DNA of 64,000 nucleotides. Source: Corallococcus macrosporus DSM 14697. GTDB lineage: Bacteria; Myxococcota; Myxococcia; Myxococcales; Myxococcaceae. The notes beneath the pieces were generated by a model. The model was not told the origin of the DNA. It ran no database searches and saw nothing but the letters and a program-made list of their open reading frames with translations. Position numbers and translations under genes: made by a program. This document shows, in pieces, positions 11,701 through 18,581 of this stretch. The stretch's first letter is position 1. The number at the start of each line of letters is the position of its first letter. The stretch lies in NCBI RefSeq assembly GCF_002305895.1, contig NZ_CP022203.1:4256501-4320500 (forward strand), in the 5' to 3' direction.

Positions 11701-13304
11701 CCGTGGACGGCCGCGAACGGGAGGACCACGCCCGCTTGCTGCGCGCGCTGGAGGCCCGGGACTTCAAGGTGGAGCGCGTCGTGTATCTCTGGAGCCTGGA
11801 TGAGTCCGGAGCGGACTTCGATGAGGCCCAGGCGCGCGGCTTCTTCGGTGTGCTGCGGCTGGCGCAGGCCCTGTCCAGCGTGGAGTCGCCCGCGCCCGTG
11901 GAGTTGACGGTGGTGGGCCGCGAGGCGCTGGAGGTGGAGAGCGCCGACGCGGTGGCTCCCGAGCGCGCCACGCTGCCGGCGCTGTGCAAGGTGATTCCGC
12001 AGGAGCTGGACACCGTGGCCTGCCGTTACGTGGACGTGCGCGCTCCCTCGGTGGACGTGCTGCTGCGGGAAGTCACATCGGAGGCCCTGGAGCCCGTGGT
12101 GGCCTGGCGTGGAGCGCACCGGCAGGTGCAGGCGTACGAGCCGCTGCGCATCGAAGCGGACACTCCGGTGACCTGGCCCCTCAAGCAGCGCGGCGTCTAC
12201 CTCATCACGGGCGGCCTGGGCGGGGTGGGGCTGCGGATGGCGGACCATCTGGCTCGCACGAAGCAGGCTCGGCTGGTCCTGGTGGGGCGCACCGGCGCGG
12301 AGAAGGACGTGGATGGGCGCCGCCTGCGCGCGGTGCGGGCGTTGGAGGCCGCGGGCGCGGAGGTGCTGGTGGCTCGCGCGGACGTGGCGGATGAGGCGCA
12401 ATTGCGCGCGGTGCTGGCGGAGGTGGACGCCCGCTTCGGAGCGCTGGATGGCGTCATCCACGCGGCGGGGCTCGCGGGTGACGGCGCGGTGGCGTTGCTG
12501 GGCGGGATGGACCCGGCGACGTGCGCGCCGCACTTCCGGGCGAAGGTGCATGGCACGTACGCCCTGGAGCGAGCGCTGGCGGGCCGCACGCTGGACTTCG
12601 TGCTGTTGGTGTCCTCCAACGCCACCGCGTTGGGCGGGCTGGGGCTGGGCGCCTACGCGGCGGCCAACGCCTTCCTGGACGCCTTCGCGGCGGCGCGCTC
12701 GGGGCGGGGCGGCACGCGGTGGTTGAGCACCAACTGGGACGGCTGGCCGCTGGATTCAGCCGAAGGCGCGAAGGCCATCCAGACCAGCATCGACCAGTTC
12801 GCCATGACGCCCGCCGAGGCGGTGGAGGCCTTCCGCCGCGTGGTGGAAGCGCCGCTGGAGGGGCAGGTGCTGGTGTCCACGGGCAACCTGGACGCGCGCG
12901 TGGCGCAGTGGGTGCGGCGCGAGGGCGCGGGGGCGAAGAAGGACGCGGGCGGCGCGTTGCACTCGCGGCCCATGCTGGGCACCGAGTACGTGGCCCCCAC
13001 CGATGACGTGGAGCGCGCGCTGGTGCGCGTGTGGCAGGAGCAGTTGGGGCTGGAGCAGCTTGGCATCCACGACAACTTCTTCGACCTGGGAGGCAATTCG
13101 CTCCTGTGGCTGAAGATTGTCGGGCGCATGAAGCGGGAGCTGGGGCGGGATGTCCCCCTCACCAGCGTCTTCGAGGCCCCCACCGTGGCCACGCTGGCGA
13201 AGAAGCTGGGACAGGGGCCCGCCCCCGCGGAGAGCACCGCCGCCTTCGAGTCCAGCCAGAGCCGCGGGGCGCAGCGCAGGGAGCGCCGCAGCCGCCGCGA
13301 GTAG
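8778..13304 (+). CDS. Type I PKS module KS-AT-KR-ACP
   Basis: Single-module polyketide synthase of 1508 residues. KS at about 15-440 with Cys in TGCSTSLVATH (near 186), VEAHGTATPLGDP and NVGHLDAAAG; AT with FPGGGAQYPDMG, GHSLGEY (near 631) and VAAHS at the specificity/His position; KR with GLGGVG (near 1146) and intact active-site residues: Ser in VSSNAT, Tyr and Asn in YAAANAFLDAF (Tyr 1293); ACP with LGGNSLLWL (Ser near 1440). This is the only one of the three KRs in the window with a complete active site, so it should give a beta-hydroxy intermediate. No LDD motif is visible in the KR. The C-terminus is an arginine-rich tail (RGAQRRERRSRRE) that looks like a docking segment. ATG 8778 has AGAGG upstream. 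The next PKS gene begins 48 bases downstream. Confidence 0.95.
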   Translation: MGRHTRYEGDASLAVAIVGMAARVPGAEDVDAFWRLLREGREAITFFTSEAMKALGVEPGWLANPNFVKAAPVLERPGRFDAALFGYAPREAELLDPQHRIFLECAWAALEHAGYAPGRVQVSTGVFAGSSLSSYLLFNLLSRAEFQQAEDTFPAMVGNDKDFLATRVAYHFNLKGPALTVQTGCSTSLVATHLACQSLLGYQCDVALAGGVSVHMPQRAGYHYQDGGISSPDGHCRAFDAKGQGTLFGSGAGVVVLKRLEDALNDGDTVHAVIRGSAINNDGAMKVGFTAPGVEGQSEVIARAQAVAEVSPESISYVEAHGTATPLGDPVEVQALTEAFRAGTDKRGFCGLGSVKTNVGHLDAAAGVTGLLKTVLALEHGELPPSLHYEKPNPRIDFENSPFYVNATLKPWPEGDTPRRAGVSSFGIGGTNAHVILEEAPVTLPGDAARPWQLLVLSAKTPSALETQTAALLAHLQAHPEQQLADVAWTLQVGRRPMELRRVVVCEDRASAVAALESKDPQRIFTLAPGNGTPSAVFMFPGGGAQYPDMGRGLYASEQVFQEAVDRCCELLRPRLGFDLRPVMYPDAANATEAAQRLKRTSLALPALFTVEYAVARLWLSWGVKPEALIGHSLGEYAAACLAGVFSLEDALALVVLRGKLFEELPGGGMLSVPLPEAELRPLLGASLSIAAMNGPAQCAVAGAVEAVEALAAELTKREVEFRRIPIDVAAHSHLVEPILARFQSFVGTLTRNAPTLPIVSNVTGTWMTPEEAVDPVYWTRHLRQTVRFGDGVRTLAARPGRVYLEVGPGRTLGTLARLQLNGPKAPAVLSSLRHPQDPVPDDAFLTTTVGRLWASGVEVDWSAVHGGTRRLRVPLPTYPFEGQDYWLAPEASSSRGRGVARKSADVAGWFYLPSWQRAPLLPKAGPVTPRGWIVYQDAGGVGAALAARLEQQGHRVVRVTPGPGFRQVAERDFTVDGREREDHARLLRALEARDFKVERVVYLWSLDESGADFDEAQARGFFGVLRLAQALSSVESPAPVELTVVGREALEVESADAVAPERATLPALCKVIPQELDTVACRYVDVRAPSVDVLLREVTSEALEPVVAWRGAHRQVQAYEPLRIEADTPVTWPLKQRGVYLITGGLGGVGLRMADHLARTKQARLVLVGRTGAEKDVDGRRLRAVRALEAAGAEVLVARADVADEAQLRAVLAEVDARFGALDGVIHAAGLAGDGAVALLGGMDPATCAPHFRAKVHGTYALERALAGRTLDFVLLVSSNATALGGLGLGAYAAANAFLDAFAAARSGRGGTRWLSTNWDGWPLDSAEGAKAIQTSIDQFAMTPAEAVEAFRRVVEAPLEGQVLVSTGNLDARVAQWVRREGAGAKKDAGGALHSRPMLGTEYVAPTDDVERALVRVWQEQLGLEQLGIHDNFFDLGGNSLLWLKIVGRMKRELGRDVPLTSVFEAPTVATLAKKLGQGPAPAESTAAFESSQSRGAQRRERRSRRE

Positions 13305-13352
13305 GGCGCCCGCCCGCGCTCCTTCGAATCGAGAGAACCTGGAGACAACACC

Positions 13353-16300
13353 TTGGACAACCAGCTCCCGCAGGAGTTCGACGACGCCGACGTCGCCATC
13401 ATCGGCATGGCAGGGCGCTTCCCCGGCGCCCGGGATGTGGCCACGCTGTGGGCCAATCTCCGTGAGGGCGTGGAGTCCATCCGCTTCTTCACCCTGGAGG
13501 AGGCGCGCGCCGCCGGTGTGCCGGAGGCGCGGTTGGAGGACCCCGCCTTCGTGAGGGCCGCCGCCATCCTGCCGGAGCCCGAGTCCTTCGACGCGGCCTT
13601 CTTCGAGATGCCACCGCGCGAAGCGGAGATCACGGACCCCCAGCACCGCGTCTTCCTGGAGTCCTGCTGGGAGGCGCTGGAGCACGCGGGCTACTCACCG
13701 CGTGACTACGCTGGCGCCATCTCCGTCTTCGGTGGCGCCACGCTCAACACGTACCTGCTGATGAACCTGGCGCGGAACCCCCGGGTGCTGGAGTCCTTCG
13801 AGCCGGTGCAGGTGAACATCGGCAACGGGGGCGACTTCCTGGCCACCCGCGTCTCGTACAAGCTCAACCTGCGTGGCGCCAGCCACACCGTGCAGAGCGC
13901 GTGCTCCACGTCCCTGGTGGCGGTGCACCAGGCCTGCCAGAGCCTGCTCAATGGCGAGTGCGACATGGCGCTCGCGGGCGGCGCGTCCGTCAACGTGGGC
14001 TTCTTCAACGGCTACCGGTACGCGGAGGGGGGCATGGCCTCGCCGGACGGGCACTGCCGGCCCTTCGACGCGAAGGCGCAGGGCACGCTCTTCGGCAGCG
14101 GCGCGGGCGTGGTGCTGCTGAAGAAGCTGCGCGCCGCGGTGCGGGACGGCGACACCATCCACGCCGTCATCAAGGGCTCGGCCACCAACAACGACGGCGG
14201 GCTGAAGGCGGGCTTCACCGCGCCCAGCGTGGACGGCCAGGCGCAGGTGGTGGCGGAGGCGCTCGCGGCTTCCGCCCTGGAGGCGGACGACATCAGCTAC
14301 GTAGAGGCCCACGGCACCGCCACGCCGCTGGGCGACCCCATCGAGGTGCAGGCGCTCACCAAGGCCTTCCGCGCCACCACCCAGCGGCGGCGCTTCTGCG
14401 CGTTGGGCTCGGTGAAGGGCAACCTGGGCCACCTGGACGCCGCGGCGGGCATCACCGGCCTGATGAAGACGGTGATGGCGCTGAAGCACGGCGAGCTGCC
14501 GCCCAGCCTTCACTATGAGCGTCCCAACCCGGCCATCGACTTCGAGGCCAGCCCGTTCTACGTCAACGCCACGCTCAAGCCCTGGCCCGCCGGGGAGGCG
14601 CCTCGGCGCGCGGGCGTGAGCTCCTTCGGGGTGGGCGGCACCAACGCGCACGTGGTGCTGGAGGAGGCCCCCCGCTTGCCCGCGAGCGCGCCCTCGCGGC
14701 GGCCCTGGTATCTGCTGCCCTTGTCGGCGCGTACGCCCTCTGCGTTGGAGGCGGTGACGACGCGGCTGGTGGAGGCGCTCAAGGACTCGCGGAGCGCGAA
14801 TCTGGAGGACGTGGCGTGGACGCTCCAGGCCGGGCGTCAGCGTTTCCAGCACCGTCGCTTCGTGCTGGCGAGGAGCGCGGAGGACGCGGTCGGCGCGTTG
14901 TCGGAGCCCCAGGGGCCTCGCGTCTTCACCGAGGCGCAGGACGCGGTGGAGCGGTCCGTGGCCTTCCTCTTTCCGGGGCAGGGCTCGCAGCACGCGGACA
15001 TGGGCCGGGCGCTGTACGAGGCGGAGCCCGTCTTCCGCGCCGAGGTGGACCGGTGCGCGGAGCTGCTGAAGCCGCACCTGGACGGACTGGACCTGCGGAC
15101 CGTGCTGTACGCCCGGCCCGAGGCCGCCGAGGTGAGCGGGGCGAAGCTGGTGCGGACAGCGCTCACGCAGCCCGCGCTCTTCACGGTGGAGTACGCCACC
15201 GCGCGCCTGTGGATGTCCTGGGGCGTGGTGCCTCAGGCGATGTTGGGGCACAGCATCGGTGAATACGTGGCCGCGTGCCTCGCGGGCGTCTTCTCGCTGG
15301 AGGACGCGCTGCGGCTCGTGGCCGCGCGAGGGCGGCTCATGCAGGGCCTGCCGTCCGGCGCGATGCTGGCGGTGCCGCTGTCCGAGGACGAGGCGCAGCC
15401 CTATCTGCGCGCGGGCGGAGCCGGGCTGAGCCTGGCGGCCCTCAACGGGCCCATGCAGTGCGTGTTGTCCGGGACGCACGACGCCATCGATGCGGCGCGG
15501 AAGTCGCTCCAGGAGGCGGGAATCCAGTGCCAGCCGCTGGTGACGTCGCATGCCTTCCACTCGGCGATGATGGACGCCATCCTGGAGGACTTCGCCGCGC
15601 AGGTCGCCACGGTGCCTTTGGCCGCGCCCACGCTCCCGTTCGTCTCCAACGTCACCGGGACCTGGGTGACCGCGGAGCAGGCGACGAGCCCCCGATACTG
15701 GGCCGACCACCTGCGCGGGACGGTGCGCTTCGCGGACGGCCTGCACGCGCTCTTCTCCGATGGCAGGCGCGCGCTCCTGGAGGTGGGCCCGGGGCAGGTG
15801 CTCGGGAAGCTGGCGAAGCGCCACCCGGCCTTCACGGCCGCGCACGCGGTGCTGGCGTCCATGCCGCCGCCCAAGGATGACGGGGCCTCCGCTGGGGCGG
15901 CGCCGCTGGCCTATGAGACGCTCGGCCGGCTCTGGCAGGCAGGGGTGCGGGTGGACTGGAAGGGCTTCCATGGCGCGGACCTGCGCTACCGGGTGCCGCT
16001 CCCCACGTATCCCTTCGAGCGCCAGCGCTTCTGGATTGAACCCGCCGACGTCGAGCCGCTGCCTCGTGTCACGAACGCCGCCCAGCCCGTGGAGACAGCG
16101 CCTGAAGCCGCCGCGCAGGCGGAGCCGGTGGGAGAGGCCACCAGCGCACGGCCAACCCAGCCGCGTCCGCAGTTGCGCAGTGCCTATGTCATGGCGAGCA
16201 CGCCCCTCCAGCGTTCGTTGGTGGAGCTGTGGCAGGAGATGCTCGGCGTGGCGCCCATCGGCATCCAGGACAACTTCTTCGAACTCGGCGGTGACTCGCT

Positions 16301-16538
16301 CATCGCCGTGCAGCTCAGTGGCCGCATCAAGAAGCAACTGGGCCTGGACCTGCCCGCATCGAGCCTCTACGAAGGCGTCACCGTGGAGGCCCTGGCGGCG
16401 TTGCTGAAGCCGGCGGAGGCGGAGGTTCAGGAGCGCCGGGAGGAGGCGCCAGCGGCGGATGCGTCGCTCCTGCGCCGCAAGCAGACCCTGGCGCGGCAGC
16501 GCGACCTTCGTCGCTTCGATGACGACGATGATGCATGA
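13353..16538 (+). CDS. Type I PKS module KS-AT-ACP
   Basis: Polyketide synthase module of 1061 residues without reductive domains; it should leave a beta-ketone. KS Cys in SACSTSLVAVH (near 184), VEAHGTATPLGDP, NLGHLDAAAG; AT with FPGQGSQHADMG, GHSIGEY (near 632) and HAFHS, the pattern usual for malonyl-CoA; a linker rich in Ala, Pro and Glu; ACP with LGGDSLIAV (Ser near 980). It starts at TTG 13353, preceded by GGAGA at 13341-13345; the first downstream ATG lies inside the conserved KS start (IIGMAGRFPG), so it is not a credible start. The N-terminus is acidic (EFDDADV) and the upstream protein ends in a basic tail, which fits docking between the two. The C-terminal tail has a basic helix-like stretch followed by FDDDDDA. 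Same transcription unit as the 8778 gene. Confidence 0.94.
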   Translation: MDNQLPQEFDDADVAIIGMAGRFPGARDVATLWANLREGVESIRFFTLEEARAAGVPEARLEDPAFVRAAAILPEPESFDAAFFEMPPREAEITDPQHRVFLESCWEALEHAGYSPRDYAGAISVFGGATLNTYLLMNLARNPRVLESFEPVQVNIGNGGDFLATRVSYKLNLRGASHTVQSACSTSLVAVHQACQSLLNGECDMALAGGASVNVGFFNGYRYAEGGMASPDGHCRPFDAKAQGTLFGSGAGVVLLKKLRAAVRDGDTIHAVIKGSATNNDGGLKAGFTAPSVDGQAQVVAEALAASALEADDISYVEAHGTATPLGDPIEVQALTKAFRATTQRRRFCALGSVKGNLGHLDAAAGITGLMKTVMALKHGELPPSLHYERPNPAIDFEASPFYVNATLKPWPAGEAPRRAGVSSFGVGGTNAHVVLEEAPRLPASAPSRRPWYLLPLSARTPSALEAVTTRLVEALKDSRSANLEDVAWTLQAGRQRFQHRRFVLARSAEDAVGALSEPQGPRVFTEAQDAVERSVAFLFPGQGSQHADMGRALYEAEPVFRAEVDRCAELLKPHLDGLDLRTVLYARPEAAEVSGAKLVRTALTQPALFTVEYATARLWMSWGVVPQAMLGHSIGEYVAACLAGVFSLEDALRLVAARGRLMQGLPSGAMLAVPLSEDEAQPYLRAGGAGLSLAALNGPMQCVLSGTHDAIDAARKSLQEAGIQCQPLVTSHAFHSAMMDAILEDFAAQVATVPLAAPTLPFVSNVTGTWVTAEQATSPRYWADHLRGTVRFADGLHALFSDGRRALLEVGPGQVLGKLAKRHPAFTAAHAVLASMPPPKDDGASAGAAPLAYETLGRLWQAGVRVDWKGFHGADLRYRVPLPTYPFERQRFWIEPADVEPLPRVTNAAQPVETAPEAAAQAEPVGEATSARPTQPRPQLRSAYVMASTPLQRSLVELWQEMLGVAPIGIQDNFFELGGDSLIAVQLSGRIKKQLGLDLPASSLYEGVTVEALAALLKPAEAEVQERREEAPAADASLLRRKQTLARQRDLRRFDDDDDA

Positions 16539-16553
16539 CGACGGCGTGGGGGG

Positions 16554-17792
16554 TCAGGGCGTCTTGCGAATGCGAGCGTTCTGCGTGCCGCCGGCCGCCA
16601 TGGCCATGGCCACGCGTGAATAGGCAGACACGTACGGCTGAAGCACGGTGCGTGACCACCGCCCCGGAATCCACAGGTAGCTGTACAGCCCGTGCCGGCG
16701 CGCGCCCCTGCGCCGCTTCGTCTCGTATCCGCTGGCGCCCAGCCAGAGCTTCTTGGCGCCGAGCGCGTAGGCCCGGCGCAGGGGCTCGTAGAAGGCGAGG
16801 TTGAAATACAGCGGTGTCTCGGAGGCGCCGGCCTCGGCGCGGCCGACCCGGTAGAACCACAGCTCCTCGTGCTTTTGCAGCAGCAGGGAGAAGCCGATGG
16901 GGGCGTCGTGCTGGTAGGCGACCACGGCCTCCGCCTCGGGCGAGACGTGTTGGTCGAGCGCGGTCCAGAACGCGGAGGGGTGGCGGAGGTGCTCGTTGCC
17001 GTACTTGGAGTACGTCACCTCGTAGAACCGCTCCAACTGCTCCGCCATCGCGCCCATTTCAGTGATGCGCTCGAAGCGGACGCCCGCGTCCCGGGCGTGG
17101 GCCATCTCCTTCTTGATGACGCGCCGGACGTCGCTCTTGAACTGTCCCAGGTACGCGTCGAAGGTGTCCCCCGGGACGTCGATGACGTTGTCGTCGTAGA
17201 TGAAGACCTCCTGGAACGCCGCCGCGTTGAGCGTCTCTCTCAGCGTCGTGTCGTCCTGGGGCACGCCATAGAAGTAGAGCGGCAGGCGCTCCTCGGTCGC
17301 GAGCTCCCGGAGCCCTTGAAGGATGAGCTCCCGGGCCTGCGTCGCGAGCTCCGCCGACGGCGCGGCGCAGTGGATGCTGCTCCGCATGCTGAGCGGGCTG
17401 GTGACGAACACGCCTCCCTCGAAGCCGGCGCCGGCGCGCCAGGCCACGTTACGGTAGAGGTCCGCCGCCGCGATGGCCACCCGGCTCCAGGCTGGACCGT
17501 TGGCGAAGCCCTTCCTCCAACTGGTGAAGAGGAAATGCTCCAACGAATAGGGCGTGTAGATGGTCTTGCTGCGGGTGATGAAACACGGGCAGAGCGCGAT
17601 GGGCGTGCCCTGCTGATAGGCAATGGCATATCGCAGGGACAGCGCCCCCCGGGCCATGGCGGACAGGTCGACCGCGTCCAGCATCCGGAACCAGCGCCGG
17701 CCGAAGAAGACGCTCGACTCCGAGGTGAGGACATCCAGCTCCGCGTCACTCAGGTGGCTGACGGAGTCGTGGAATTTCAGGGTAAGCGTCAT
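16554..17792 (-). CDS. FemAB-like / GNAT-fold transferase
   Basis: Protein of 412 residues resembling the FemAB-like (peptidogalycan-type) GNAT superfamily: a first half with FGRRWFRMLD and a C-terminal acyltransferase-like half with FKSDVRRVIKKEMAHAR, FYEVTYSKYG, PIGFSLLLQKHEELWFYRVG and LYFNLAFYEPLRRA. Family members transfer acyl or aminoacyl groups to amines; FemABX relatives use aminoacyl-tRNA. No signal peptide or membrane span. It converges on the PKS gene ending at 16538 (15 bases apart) and follows the GST gene by 31 bases in the same direction. A tailoring acyl- or aminoacyl-transfer step on the cluster product is plausible but inferred. Substrate unknown. Confidence 0.72.
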   Translation of the reverse strand: MTLTLKFHDSVSHLSDAELDVLTSESSVFFGRRWFRMLDAVDLSAMARGALSLRYAIAYQQGTPIALCPCFITRSKTIYTPYSLEHFLFTSWRKGFANGPAWSRVAIAAADLYRNVAWRAGAGFEGGVFVTSPLSMRSSIHCAAPSAELATQARELILQGLRELATEERLPLYFYGVPQDDTTLRETLNAAAFQEVFIYDDNVIDVPGDTFDAYLGQFKSDVRRVIKKEMAHARDAGVRFERITEMGAMAEQLERFYEVTYSKYGNEHLRHPSAFWTALDQHVSPEAEAVVAYQHDAPIGFSLLLQKHEELWFYRVGRAEAGASETPLYFNLAFYEPLRRAYALGAKKLWLGASGYETKRRRGARRHGLYSYLWIPGRWSRTVLQPYVSAYSRVAMAMAAGGTQNARIRKTP

Positions 17793-17823
17793 GGCCGGGG
17801 GGCTTCGTGTGTCGCGGTGTCGC

Positions 17824-18510
17824 TCAGCCGTTGAGGAGCTGGACGGCGGGGTGCCGCTTGGGGCTGTCGAGGTGCCGCGCCAGGTTGGGGCGCTCCTTCA
17901 TGCGCCCGAAGAACGCGAACAGCCCCGGGTAGGTGCTCTCCAGCAGGTCCTGGAGGCCGTTGTCCACGAGCATCTCCAGGAAGCCGAAGACGCTGGTGTC
18001 CGCCACCGTCACCGAGGTGCCGACGAAGAAGCCGTCGCCGCTGCCGTTGCGCTTCAGCAGCCGCTCGAAGTGCGCGAGCCACTGCGGCAGCTCCTCGCCC
18101 AGGATGAGGGGCAGCATCTCGGAGAGCTGGTCCGGCGTGAACGAGGTCAGGCTGCGCGCGCGCGCGGACACCTCCTCGACGCCTTCAATGATCATGTCGC
18201 AGGCGGCCGCCTCTCGCGCGTCCTTGCCGTAGAGGCCGCGGGTGCGCGCGACGTGGCGCAGGATGGCCAGGCTCTGCACGACGCAGAAGCCGTCCGCCTC
18301 CTCCCACAGCGGCACCTTGTCGAAGGCGAGCTTGCCGGCGGCCTTGATGGCCTCGAAGGCGGGCGTCTTCACCTTGGCCTGCACGTCATAGGTGCCCAGG
18401 TCGATGTCTTCGTACTCCGTCCCGGACTCGGCGAGCAGCAGGCGGATCTTCTCGGCGATACCTCGACCCGTGAAATAGGAGAGGCGCGGCAATGATGATT
18501 GAGCGGTCAT
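17824..18510 (-). CDS. Glutathione S-transferase family protein
   Basis: Protein of 228 residues with the thioredoxin-like GST N-terminal fold (LSYFTGRGIAEKIRLLLAE; Tyr in YFTGRG at the usual catalytic position; VPLWEEADGFCVVQSLAILRH with the cis-Pro and the Gln-Ser glutathione-binding pair) and an all-helical C-terminal half (SVTVADTSVFGFLEML). The pattern resembles sigma/mu-like GSTs. It could conjugate glutathione, isomerise or open an electrophilic intermediate, or protect the cell. Placement inside the cluster, leading the FemAB-like gene and divergent from the LanB-like gene, argues for a role in the pathway, but the reaction cannot be read from sequence. Confidence 0.88.
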   Translation of the reverse strand: MTAQSSLPRLSYFTGRGIAEKIRLLLAESGTEYEDIDLGTYDVQAKVKTPAFEAIKAAGKLAFDKVPLWEEADGFCVVQSLAILRHVARTRGLYGKDAREAAACDMIIEGVEEVSARARSLTSFTPDQLSEMLPLILGEELPQWLAHFERLLKRNGSGDGFFVGTSVTVADTSVFGFLEMLVDNGLQDLLESTYPGLFAFFGRMKERPNLARHLDSPKRHPAVQLLNG

Positions 18511-18581
18511 ACAGGGTTCGTTGTTGGAAGGGAGTCGCTCTATACTAGAGTAAACGTATTATTCGGAAGGGGCAGACTTCC
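18511..18581. promoter_or_regulatory. Divergent promoter region, GST / LanB-like gene
   Basis: A 71-base gap between two divergently transcribed genes. It contains an AT-rich core (TATACTAGAGTAAACGTATT, 18541-18560), with TATACT as a possible -10 on the plus strand. No well-spaced -35 is obvious. GGAAGGGG at 18565-18572 is a ribosome binding site supporting the TTG start at 18582. Confidence 0.4.
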